From Triticum aestivum (lineage: Eukaryota > Streptophyta > Magnoliopsida > Poales > Poaceae): a stretch of DNA of 64,000 nucleotides. Shown here piece after piece: positions 33,111-43,503 of the stretch. The stretch is taken from assembly GCF_018294505.1 (NCBI RefSeq), contig NC_057810.1, positions 204,494,113 through 204,558,112 of the forward strand. Direction: 5' to 3'. A program made the translations under genes and the position numbers. The number at the start of each line of letters is the position of its first letter. Positions within the stretch are counted from its first letter, which is position 1. The notes under the pieces are model-generated. The model was not told the DNA's origin. It saw only the letters and a program-made list of their open reading frames with translations, and ran no database searches.

Positions 33111-33438
33111 GGACAGGTTGGCGTCGAGAACAAGTTAGGGGAGCCCAATGGAGAGTCCACGAGGCACAGGGGCGCGCCCTCCACCCTCGTGGGGCCCATG
33201 GGACTCCCCTCCGGCAACTCTTCGTTCAGTATTTTTTATATTTTCCAAAAAAAATCTCCATTGATTTTCAGCGCATTCTGAGAACTTTTATTTCTGCACA
33301 AAAACAACACCACGGTAGTTCTGCTGAAAACAGTGTCAGTCCGGGTTAGTTCTAACCAAATCATACCAAAATCATGTAGAAATATTATAAACATGGCATG
33401 AATACATCAAAAATTATAGATACGTTCGAGACGTATCA

Positions 33439-33453
33439 GCATCCCCAAGCTTA
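33439..33453 (-). promoter_or_regulatory. Polypurine tract of element D
   Basis: Minus strand TAAGCTTGGGGATGC abuts the LTR start TGATACG. Confidence 0.75.
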
Positions 33454-35193
33454 ATTCCTGCTCGTCCTCGAGTAGGTAAATGATAAAAACAGAATTTTTG
33501 ATGTGGAATGCTACCGAACATATTTATCAATGTAATCTTCTTTATTGTGGCAAGAATATTCAGATCCATAAGATTCAAAACAAAAGTTTAACATTGACAT
33601 AAAAACGATAATACTTCAAGCATACTAACAAAGCAATCATGTCTTCTCAAAATAACATGGCCAAAGAAAGTTATCCCTACAAAATCATATAGTCTGGCTA
33701 TGCCTATCTTCATCACACAAAATATTTAAATCATGCACAACCCCGGTTTCAGCCAAGCAATTGTTTCATACTTTAGTATTCTCAAACCTTTTCAACTTTC
33801 ACGCAATACATGAGCGTGAGCCATGGACATAGCACTATAGGTGGAATAGAATGGTGGTTGTGGAGAAGACAAAAGGGAGAAGATAGTCTCACATCAACTA
33901 GGCGTATCAATGGGCTATGGAGATGCCCATCAATAGATATCAATGTGAGTGAGTAGGGTTTTCCATGCAATGGATGCACTAGAGCTATAAGTGTATGAAA
34001 GCTAAAAAAGAAACTAAGTGGGTGTGCATCCAACTTGTTTGCTCACGAAGACCTAGGGCATTTTGAGGAAGCCCGTCATTGGAATATACAAGCCAAGTTC
34101 TATAATGAAAACTCCCACTAGTATATGAAAGTGAAAACATAGGAAACTCTCTATCATGAAGATCATGGTGCTACTTTGAAGCACAAGTGTGGTAAAAGGA
34201 TACTAGCATTGCCCCTTCTTATTTTTCTCTCTTTTTTTGGGTCTTCTCTTTTCTTTGGCCTCTTTTATTTATTTATTTATTTATTGTCCGGAGTCTCATC
34301 CCAACTTGTGGGGGAATCATAGTCTCCATCATCCTTTCCTCATTGGTACAATGCTCTAATAATGAAGATCATCACAGTTTTATTAACTTACAACTCAAGA
34401 ATTACAACTCAATACTTAGAACAAAATATGACTCTATGTGAACGCCTCCGGCAGTGTACCGGGATGTGCAATGATTCAAGAGTGACATGTATGGAAGAAT
34501 TATGAACGGTGGCTTTGCCACAAATATGATGTCAACTACATGATCATGTAAAGCAATATGACAATGATGGAGCGTGTCATAATAAATGGAACAGTGGAAA
34601 GTTGCATGGTGATATATCTCAGAATGGCTATGGAAATGCCATAATAGGTAGGTATGGTGGCTGTTTTGAGGAAGGTATATGGTGGGTGTATGGCACCGGC
34701 GAAAGTTGCGCGGCACTAGAGAGGCTAGCAATGGTGGAAGGGTGACAGTGCGTATAATCCATGGGCTCAACATTAGTCATAAAGAACTCACATACTAACT
34801 GCAAAAATCTATTAGTTATCAAAACGAAGTACTATGCGCATGATCCTAGGGGGATAGATTGGTAGGAAAAGACCATCGCTCCTCCCCGACTGCCACTCAT
34901 AAGGAAGACAATCAATAAATAAATCATGCTCTGACTTCATCACATAACGGTTCACCATACGTGCATGCTACGGGAATCACAAACTTCAACACAAGTATCT
35001 CTCAAATTTACAACTAATCCACTAGCATGGCTATAATATCACCATCTTCATATCTCAAAACAATCATAAAGAATCAAACTTCTCATAGTATTCAATGCAC
35101 TTCATATGAAAGTTTTTATTATATCCATCTCGGATGCCCATCATATTAGGACTAGTTTTATAACCAAATCAAATTACCATGATGTTCTGAAAG

Positions 35194-35338
35194 ACTCTCA
35201 AAATAATATAAGTGAAGGATGAGAGTTCAACAATTTCTATCAAAGAAAGCCCCCGTCGTGCTCTAAAAAGATATAAGTGAAGTACTAGAGCAAATGACAA
35301 ACTACTCCAAAAGATATAAGTGAAGATCAATGAGTAGT
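35194..35338 (-). repeat. Iterated TTCACTTATATCTTTT hairpins (element D, three copies)
   Basis: All three have 7-bp perfect stems of different sequence: ACTCTCA 35194-35200 with TGAGAGT 35220-35226; TGCTCTA 35259-35265 with TAGAGCA 35286-35292; ACTACTC 35301-35307 with GAGTAGT 35332-35338. The loops keep ATATAAGTGAAG. Confidence 0.8.
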
Positions 35339-35533
35339 CGAATAATTATGCAACTATGTGAAGACTCTCTAACATTTAAGAATTTTAGATCTTAGGATAT
35401 TATTCAAACAACAAGCAAAACAAAATAAAATTACATGATGCTCCAAGCAAAACACATATCATGTGGTGAATAAAAATATAGGTCCAAGTAAGGTTACCGA
35501 TGAACGAAGACGAAAGAGTGGATGCCATCCGGG

Positions 35534-35604
35534 GCATCCCCAAGCTTAGGCTCTTGGTTCTCCTTTAATATTACCTTGGGGTGCCTTGGACATCCCCAAG
35601 CTTA
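35534..35604 (-). repeat. Internal polypurine-tract-like copies (D)
   Basis: GCATCCCCAAGCTTA (35534-35548) and CATCCCCAAGCTTA (35591-35604). The second pairs with CTTGGGGTG just upstream to make a hairpin. Confidence 0.65.
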
Positions 35605-35856
35605 GGCTCTTGCCACTCCTTATTCCATAGTCCATCGAATCTTTACCCAAAACTTGAAAACTTCACAACACAAAACTCAACAAAAAACTCGTAAGCTCCA
35701 TTAGTATAAGAAAATAAATCACCACTTTTGGTACTGTTGTGAACTCATTATAAATTCATATTGGTGTAATATATATTCTATTCCAACTTATCTATGGTTC
35801 ATACCCTCCGATACTACTCATAGATTCATCAAAAAAAGCAAACAACACATAGAAAA

Positions 35857-35885
35857 CAGAATCTGTCAAAAACAGAACAGTCTGT
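35857..35885 (-). other. 29-bp conserved noncoding island (element D copy)
   Basis: Same core as in A, B, C and E, though D has a different coding region. Confidence 0.65.
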
Positions 35886-36511
35886 AGTAATCTGTAACTC
35901 TCGAATACTTCTGTAACTCCAAAAATTCTGAAATAAATTGGTGTACGTGAGTAATTTGTCTATTAATGTTCTGCAAAAAGAATCAACTTAAAATCACTCT
36001 TATTTTAAAAATGACAATTATTCTCATGAGTGCAAAGTTTATGTTTTTTACAGCAAGATCGCATTAACTTTCACCCAAGTCTTCCCAAAGGTTCGACTTG
36101 GAACTTTATTGAAACAAAAACTATAAAACATGATTACTACAGTATATTAATCATGTGAACACACAAAAACAGTAGGGTTAAATATTGGGTTGTCTCTCAA
36201 CAATCACTTTTCTTTAATGCCTTTCTAGCTAGGCATGATGATTTCAATGATGCTCACTTGAAAGATAAGAATTGAAACATAAAGAGAGCATCATGAAGAA
36301 TATGAATAGCACACTTAAGTCTAACCCACTTCCTATGCATAGGGATTTTGGGAGCAAACAACTTATGGGAACAAGAATCAACTAGCATAGGAAAGCAAAA
36401 CAAGCATAGCTTCAAGATTTTCAACACATAGAGAGGAAACTTGATATTATTGCAATTCCTACAAGCATATATTCCTCCCTCATAATAATTTTGAATAGCA
36501 TCATGAATGAA

Positions 36512-37054
36512 TTAAACAATATAACTATCACATACATCACTGTTTTCATGATCTACAAGCATAGAAATTTTATTACTCTCCACATAAGCAAAATTCTTCT
36601 CATTCGGAATAGTGGGAGTATTATAAGAAACTTGAATACTATAAATTGTTTTCACATTAAAAGAGTAATGTTCAGAAAAAGGGTAATCATAATCATGACA
36701 AGTTTTATAAATATAATCATCACTACTTTTTATAGCATAAGTATCATCACAATAATCATCGTAAGTAGCAACTTTGTTCTCATCATAATCAATTGAAACC
36801 TCTTCCAAGATAGTGGAATCATTACTAAATAAAGTCATAACCTCTCCAAATCCACTTTCATCAATATAATAATCGTAAATAGGAGGCATGCTATCATCAT
36901 AATAAATTTGCATATCAAAACTTGGGAGGTTAAAAATATCATCTTCAATAAGCATAGCATCCCCAAGCTTGGGACAAACATTAATTGCAGCAAATAAATT
37001 CTCAAACATGTCATTCTTATCAAACATAGCATCCCCAAGCTTGGGCCTTTTCAT
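36512..37054 (-). pseudogene. Element D ORF, C-terminal part (unknown acidic protein)
   Basis: 181 codons rich in Asp, Glu and Tyr. It has an internal repeat RPKLGDAMF / CPKLGDAML, encoded by two copies of the PPT-like sequence 72 bp apart (37029-37045 and 36957-36973). Later come ESGFGEVMTLFSNDSTILEE and MLVDHENSDVCDSYIV. The frame ends at a TAA where element E has AAA, and homology continues past it (YYEGGIYACRNCNN). The real protein was therefore longer. I do not recognise the family; it is not gag, protease, RT or integrase. Confidence 0.55.
36957..37045 (-). repeat. Two in-frame PPT-like repeats inside the element D ORF
   Basis: GCATCCCCAAGCTTGGG at 36957-36973 and 37029-37045, period 72 bp (24 codons). 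Confidence 0.8.
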
Positions 37055-37573
37055 ATCATAAGCATAACCACTCTCATCATTAATAGTATGGATAGCACTA
37101 ATAGTATAGTAATTATTATCATCACAATGAGTAATAGTAGCAACATCATTTAGGAGGGATACCTTTTACCTTTGCTTCTCCGTCTTTTCTTTTTCTTCTC
37201 CACATTATGTGTGGGTTTAATCCTATTTTTTGATCTCCTTATTAATGAGATAGGTTGAATAGAAGGCTCTCCTTGTTACCTGATTCATCATAAGAAAGAA
37301 TAGGAGGATATTGGGAAATCTCTTCCCTTTCATTAGTATTCTCTTCATCTTCTATTTGTTTTCTTGTCTTTATGTAGTTGGCAATATAAGGATTTTCAAT
37401 GCAATTCACCGCACAATACATATAAATTTCTTCTAGATCAAAATCAAGACTTTATCAAGGACAAATTCTGGCATATCCTTAGTTGTACGTTTCATTTCTT
37501 CATGACCCACAAGCAAGCTAAGTTCATTATGATGTGCAAGGGAAATCAAGTCATCACAATTTTTGGACACGAT
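37055..37573 (-). other. Gap between the two open pieces of the element D ORF
   Basis: No long open frame on either strand. Lys-rich short stretches (around 37150-37210) suggest decayed coding sequence linking the two pieces, but I cannot trace a frame. Confidence 0.35.
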
Positions 37574-38005
37574 TCAATCATGAAACAATTTGCATTGGAT
37601 ATTTAAATAACTACGTTCATTGCAAAGTTCACAAGGATGGCTAAGAAAATTTAAATTTTCAACACAGACATCTAGCCTTTCTTGCAACCATTTAGTTTCT
37701 AAATAATTATGCCTCTTGCAAAATCTATCTTCCCTATTTGGTGTGTACTTGCAAACTCTATGCACTCCACAAAAGTTGTCATGCATATAAGAGACATTTT
37801 TATCACGACTAGTGCAATCATCATTAGTACTATGGATATTCAAAGAGTTCATACTAACAACATTGCAATCATGTTCACCATTCAAAAATCTAGTGCCAAA
37901 CATTTTATTGCATTCTTCTTCTAACACTTTGGCACAATTATCGGAATCCTTATTTTCATGAAAGACATTAAAAAGATGAAGCACATGAGGCACCCTCAAT
38001 TCCAT
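37574..38005 (-). pseudogene. Element D ORF, N-terminal part (cysteine-containing, unknown)
   Basis: Starts ATG at 38005 (MELRVPHVLHLFNVF), about 100 bases after the primer site, where gag would start in B or C. 143 residues; cysteines are spread through FCGVHRVCKYTPN, RFCKRHN and HPCELCNERSYLNIQC. CELC with the later Cys could bind metal, but I cannot name a domain. The position suggests it replaces gag; E carries a related C-terminal half. Confidence 0.5.
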
Positions 38006-38102
38006 TATTTTGTAGTTTTCTTTTATAGACTAAACTAGTGATAAAACAAGAAACTAAAAGATTCAATTGCAAGATCTAAAGATATACCTTCAAGCACTAA
38101 AC

Positions 38103-38120
38103 TCCCCGGCAACGGCACCA
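38103..38120 (-). promoter_or_regulatory. Primer binding site of element D
   Basis: Plus strand TCCCCGGCAACGGCACCA, complement of TGGTGCCGTTGCCGGGGA, 10 bases from the LTR. One difference from the group consensus. Confidence 0.75.
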
Positions 38121-39397
38121 GAAAAGAGCTTGATGTCTACTACGCAATCTTCTTCTTGTAGACGTTGTTGGGCCTCCAAGTGCAGAGGTTTGTAGGACAG
38201 TAGAAAATTTCCCTCAAGTGGATGACCTAAGGTTTATCAATCCGTGGGAGGCGTAGGATGAAGATGGCCTCTCTCAAACAACCCTGCAACCAAATAACAA
38301 AGAGTCTCTTGTGTCCCCAACACACCCAATGCAATGGTAAATTGTATAGGTGCACTAGTTCAGCGAAGAGATGGTGATACAAGTGCAATATGGATGGTAC
38401 ATATAGGTTTTTCTAATCTGAAATTATAAAAACAGGAAGGTAGCAAGTAACAAAAGTGGTATTGCAATGCTAGGAAACAAGGCCTAGGGTTCATACTTTC
38501 ACTAGTGCAAGTTCTCTCAACAATAATAACATAATTGGATCATATAACAATCCCTCAACGTGCAACAAAGAGTCACTCCAAAGTCACTAATAGCGGAGAA
38601 CAAACGAAGAGGTTATGGTAGGGTACGAAACCACCTCAAAGTTATTCTTTCCGATCAATCCATTGGGATATTCATGTAAGTGTCACAAACAGCCCTAGAG
38701 TTCGTAGTAAAATAACACCTTAAGACACAAATCAACCAAAACCCTAATGTCACCTAGATACTCCAATGTCACCTCAAGTATCCATAGGTATGATTATATG
38801 ATATGCATCACACAATCTCAGATTCATCTATTCAACCAACACAAAGAACTTCAAAGAGTGCTCCAAAGTTTCTACCGGAGAGTTAAGACGAAAATGTGTG
38901 ACAACCCCTATGCATAGACTCCCAAGGCCACAGAACCCGCAATTTGATCACCAAAACATACATTAAGTGGATCAATAGAATGCCCCATTGTCACCACGGG
39001 TATCCCACGCAAGACATACATCAAGTGTTCTCAAATCCTTAAAGACTCAATCCGATAAGATAACTTCAAAGGGAAAACTCAATCCATTACAAGAAGTAGA
39101 GGGGGAGAAGCATCAGAAGATCCAACTATAATAGCAAAGCTCGCGATACATCTAGATCGTGCCAAATCAAGAACACGAGAGAGAGATCAAACACATAGCT
39201 ACCGGTACATACCCTCAGCCCCGAGGGTGAACTACTCCCTCCTCGTCAGGGAGAGTGCCGGGATGATGAAGATGGCCACGGGTGATGGATCCCCCCTCCG
39301 GCAGGGTGCCAAAACAGGGCCCCGATGGGTTTTTGATGGCTATAGAGGCTTGCGGCGGCGGAACTCCTGATCTAGGTTATTTTTTGGAGGTTTGGGG

Positions 39398-39404
39398 ATT
39401 TATA
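39398..39404 (-). promoter_or_regulatory. TATA box of element D 5' LTR
   Basis: Minus strand TATAAAT; it lies 18 bp from the inverted duplication, on the upstream (right) side of the promoter. Confidence 0.5.
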
Positions 39405-39421
39405 GGAGAGGTTAGCGTCGA

Positions 39422-39554
39422 GAACAAGTCAGGGGGGCCCATGGAGAGTCCACGAGGCACAGGGGTGTGCCCCACTGGGGTGGGCGCGCCCTCCACCCCC
39501 GTGGGGCACACCCCTGTGCCTCGTGGACTCTCCGTGGGGCCCCCTGACTTGTTC
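39422..39554. repeat. Large inverted duplication in the element D 5' LTR
   Basis: Arm 39422-39475 and arm 39501-39554 (54 bp each) are inverted copies with about three mismatches, around a 25-bp spacer. The 3' LTR has a single copy of the arm sequence. Confidence 0.85.
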
Positions 39555-39816
39555 CCTCCACCCTCGTGGGGCCCACGGGACTCCCCTCCGGTAACTCTTC
39601 ATTCCAGTATTTTTTATATTTTCTAGAAAAAATCTTTGTTTATTTTCAGCGCATTCCGAGAACTTTTATTTCTGCACAAAAAGAACACCATGATAGTTCT
39701 GCTGAAAACAACGTCAGTCCGGGTTAGTTCTAACCAAATCATACCAAAATCATGTATAAATCTTATAAACATGGCATGAATACATAAAAAATTATAGATA
39801 TGTTGGAGACGTATCA

Positions 39817-39821
39817 CCAAC
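39817..39821. repeat. Target-site duplication of element D (right)
   Basis: CCAAC, matching 31798-31802. Confidence 0.85.
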
Positions 39822-40722
39822 CGGGGCATCCCCAAGCTTAGATGCTTGAGTATCCTTGAAATGTTTACTTGGGGTGCCTTGAGCATCCCCAAGCTTGAAC
39901 TGTTGTCTCTCATTATTCTTCTCACATCGGTAACTCCTCGTTCTTCGAACACTTCATCCACACAAAACTTAACAAAAATCTTGTGAGATCCGTTAGTATA
40001 ATAAAGCAAATCACTACCTTTAGGTACTATTATAAACTCATTCCAATTTCATATTAGCATTATATCTACTATATTTCAACTTCACCATGGTTCATACCCC
40101 CTGATACTACTAATAGATTCATCAAAATAAGCGAACAACACATAGAAAACAGAATCTGTCAAAAACAGGACAGTCTGTAGTAATCTGGAAATTTCGTATA
40201 CTTCTGTAACTCCAAAAATTCTAAACAAATATGAAAATTTAAAAAAATTGTATATAAGTACTGTGCAAAAAGTTTCAGACCCGTTTGACTTTCCAGTAAA
40301 AAATCTAAATTCGCGCGCTACATCCAAAGTTTCTGTTTTTGCACTGCACATATCAAACAAACAATCTAATCATCCTAAAACCAAAACTTGGCACATTAAT
40401 TTTATAATACAATGGATATATATATACAAGGGGGTAATTATTTTCAGCAAAACTTCCATGAAAAATCCTACATTGTTTCCATGAGCATTAACACAAGTGT
40501 TTAAGGTCGACCCTCACTTCTCCATTGCATAACTTTCCAATCACTTCTCTTTTTGAAAAACTCTTTAGGCATAAGAGGCTAGTAATTTTTTTTGCATTTT
40601 CTTTTTTTTAATTTTTTTGTATGTTTCACCCACAACTCGTCAAAACAAAAAAAGGAAAACAAAAACTACTTAGTGAAGAAAGCAAACAAGCACACACGAG
40701 AATATCAACCCCACACTATTGC
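39822..40722 (-). other. Noncoding modules of element E beside its primer site
   Basis: Contains PPT-like copies (39826-39840, 39883-39897) and the 29-bp island (40150-40178), in the 900 bp next to the PBS. No ORF supported. In A, C and D these modules lie far from the PBS, after the coding region. Confidence 0.65.
40150..40178 (-). other. 29-bp conserved noncoding island (element E copy)
   Basis: CAGAATCTGTCAAAAACAGG and following bases; one change relative to D. Confidence 0.65.
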
Positions 40723-40740
40723 TCCCCGGCAACGTCGCCA
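40723..40740 (-). promoter_or_regulatory. Primer binding site of element E
   Basis: Plus strand TCCCCGGCAACGTCGCCA, 10 bases from the LTR edge TGATAATCCCC at 40751. Confidence 0.75.
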
Positions 40741-40750
40741 GAAAAGAGCT

Positions 40751-41774
40751 TGATAATCCCCAAGTGCAAGGAATCATCACAGTTTCCAAAGGTGGAAGTG
40801 ATAAGTATGGAGTGTCGAACCCACAAGGAGCTAAAGGTAAGATCAATATTCTCTCAAGTCCTATCTGCCACTGATACGACTCAACATACACCGAACGTTT
40901 GCTTCCAACTAGAAACGGGAAATAAAACTATGTTGTGGGTATGAAGAGGATAATTTTGCATGATATCGGAGAGCTAAAATATAAAAGTACGTGATGTTAT
41001 CATAAAGTTAGAATATATTACTCAATATTATAAATAGTGAGTGTGGAATAATGATGGGTCGGTGGCGGAATTGTCCTAGGTAATTGTTAACAAGACCGAT
41101 AATCATTATTGCAATTTCATATGAGGGAGAGGCATAGGCTAACATACTTTCTCTTCTTGGATCATATGCACTTATTATTAGAACTCTAGCAAGCATCCGC
41201 AACTACTAAAGATCATTAAGGTAAAACTCAACCATAGCACTAAAGCATCAAGTCCCCTTTATCCCATACGCAACAACCCCCTTACTCGGGTTTATGCTTC
41301 TGTCACTCAAGCAACCTAATATAAGAAAATCATGAATGTATTGCAACACCCTACAGCGGAATCCCTCACGCTTGTGCGACACGGAGGGCACAATAGGACA
41401 GCACCAAAATAAAACATACAACTCATACCAATCTAGATCATCAATCAACCCAAAGACAAAGGATATCTACTCAAAACATCCTAGGATGGCAACACATCAT
41501 TGAATCATAATATGTGGTATAAAGCACCATGTTCAAGTAGGGATTACAGTGGGGTGCGGGAGAGTCGACCACGTAAAAGAGACGAGGATGGTAATGATGA
41601 TGGTGATGTTGATGAAGACGACCACCACAGTGATGATTCCCCTCCCGATGGCACTCCGGTGCCACCGAGAGAGAGGAGGAGAGGTTCTCCCCCTTGTGCT
41701 TCCTCCTCCATGGCCTCCCCGTTGGATGGGGAGAGGTTCTCCCTCTGGTCCTTGGCCTTCATGGCGATGATGGT
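40751..41774 (-). mobile_element. 5' LTR of element E, part 1 (3' half)
   Basis: Minus-strand LTR end ...CACTTGGGGATTATCA at 40751. It is interrupted at 41774/41775 by Copia element F. GC-rich frames at 41500-41865 on both strands lie inside the LTR and are not genes. Confidence 0.8.
41770..41774. repeat. Target-site duplication of element F (left)
   Basis: ATGGT here and ATGGC at 50476-50480; one transition apart. Confidence 0.7.
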
Positions 41775-43471
41775 TGTTGGGGAACGTTGCAGAAAATAAA
41801 AAATTTCTACGCTTCACCAAGATCAATCTATGGAGTTCATCTAGCAATGAGAGAGAGGAGTGCATCTACATACCCTTGTAGATCGCGAGCGGAAGCGTTC
41901 AAGAGAACGGGGTTGAGGGAGTCGTACTCGTCGTGATCCAAATCACCGATGATCCTAGTGCTGAACGGACAGCACCTCCGTGTTCAACACACGTACGGTT
42001 GGGGAAGACGTCTCCTCCTTCTTGATCCAGCAAGGGGGAAGGAGAGGTTGATGGAGATCCAGCAGCACGACAGTGTGGTGGTGGATGCAGCAGCGATCTC
42101 GGCAGGGCTTCGCCAAGCTCTATGAGAGGGAGAGGTGTTGCGGAGGGAGAGGGAGGCGCCAGGAGCATGGGTGCGCAGCCCTCCCTCCCCCCTCTTTATA
42201 TAGGGCCCCTGGGGGGGCTCCGACCCTAGGAGATCCAATCTCCAAGGGGGGGCGGCGGCCAAGGGGGTGGCTTGCCCCCAAGCCAAGTGGAGGCGCCCCC
42301 ACCCCTAGGGTTTCCAACCCTAGGTGCAGGGGGGCGCACCAGCCCACCAGGGGCTGGTTCCCCTCCCACTTCAGCCCATGGGGCCCACCAGGATAGGTGG
42401 CCCCACCCGGTGGACCCCCGGGACCCTTCCAGTGGTCCCGGTACAATACCGGTGACCCCCGAAACTTTCCCGATGGCCGAAACCTGACTTCATATATATA
42501 ATTCTTCACCTCCGGACCATTCCGGAACTCCTCGTGACGTCCGGGTTCTCATCCGGGACTCCGAACAACTTTTGGGTTACTGCATACTAATATCTCTACA
42601 ACCCTAGCGTCGCCGAACCTTAAGTGTGTAGACCCTACGGGTTCGGGAGACATGCAGACATGACCGAGACGACTCTCCGGTCAATAACCAACAGCGGGAT
42701 CTGGATACCCATGTTGGCTCCCACATGTTCCACGATGATCTCATCGGATGAACCACGATGTCGAGGATTCGAGTAACCCCATATACAATTCCCTTTGTCA
42801 ATCGGTACGTTACTTGCCCGAGATTCGATCGTCGGTATCCCAATACCTCGTTCAATCTCGTTACCGGCAAGTCACTTTACTTGTACTATAATGCATGATC
42901 CCGTGACCAAACACTTGGTCACATTGAGCTCATTATGATGATGCATTACCGAGTGGGCCCAGAGATACCTCTCCATCATACGGAGTGACAAATCCCAGTC
43001 TCGATCCGTGTCAACCCAACAGATACTTTCGGGGATACCCGTAGTATACCTTTATAGTCACCCAGTTACGTTGTGACGTTTGGCACACCCAAAGCACTCC
43101 TACGGTATCCGGGAGTTACACGATCTCATGGTCTAAGGAAAAGATACTTGACATTGGAAAAGCTCTAGCAAACAAACTACACGATCTTGTGCTATGCTTA
43201 GGATTGGGTCTTGTCCATCACATCATTCTCCTAATGATGTGATCCCGTTATCAACGACATCCAATGTCCATAGTCAGGAAACCATGACTATCAGTTGATC
43301 AACGAGCTAGTCAACTAGAGGCTCACTAGGGACATGTTGCGGTCTATGTATTCACACATGTATTACAATTTCCGGATAACACAATAATAGCATGAATAAT
43401 AGACAACTATCATGAACAAGGAAATATAATAATAATCCTTTTATTATTGCCTCTAGGGCATATTTCCAACA
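41775..43471 (-). mobile_element. 3' LTR of element F
   Basis: 1697 bp. Minus strand starts TGTTGGAAATATGCCCTAGA and ends ACGTTCCCCAACA. TATA at 42195-42202. Confidence 0.93.
42195..42202 (-). promoter_or_regulatory. TATA box of element F 3' LTR
   Basis: Minus strand TATATAAA in GGGCCCTATATAAAGAGG. Confidence 0.65.
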
Positions 43472-43485
43472 GTCTCCCACTTGCA
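43472..43485 (-). promoter_or_regulatory. Polypurine tract of element F
   Basis: Minus strand GCAAGTGGGAGACT-type purine-rich tract ends directly at the LTR start TGTTGG. Confidence 0.75.
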
Positions 43486-43503
43486 CTAGAGTCAATAATC
43501 TAG

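Larger units (their letters stand above)
31803..33438 (-). mobile_element. 3' LTR of element D
   Basis: 1636 bp, plus-strand edges TGATGTCTACTATGCAACCT and GAGACGTATCA. It carries a long (GA)n tract at 32859-32900. TATA-type ATTTATA at 33104-33110. It lacks the inverted duplication found in the other LTR. Confidence 0.9.
33454..36511 (-). other. 3' noncoding region of element D
   Basis: About 3 kb without a supported gene. It is collinear with the same region in A and C: a diverged GGGAGGCAACCC module (36235-36184), island (35885-35857), PPT-like copies (35604-35591, 35548-35534), iterated hairpins (35338-35194) and a T-rich stretch (34218-34290, with (TTTA)n). Confidence 0.7.
31803..39816 (-). 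mobile_element. Element D: complete non-autonomous Gypsy-like retrotransposon with a non-gag ORF
   Basis: 8014 bp with LTRs 31803-33438 and 38131-39816 and target duplication CCAAC. The PBS and the 3' noncoding modules are shared with A, B and C, but the coding region encodes a different, acidic and cysteine-containing protein instead of gag. No RT or integrase. It is inserted in element E, a close relative. Confidence 0.9.
38131..39816 (-). mobile_element. 5' LTR of element D
   Basis: 1686 bp, edges TGATGTCTACTACGCAATCT and GAGACGTATCA. TATA-type ATTTATA at 39398-39404. It is longer than its partner because of a palindromic inverted duplication at 39422-39554. Confidence 0.9.

Noticed and set aside
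41500..41865. Overlapping GC-rich open frames on both strands
   Set aside because: They lie inside the element E LTR, lack any family resemblance and are typical of GC-rich LTR sequence.
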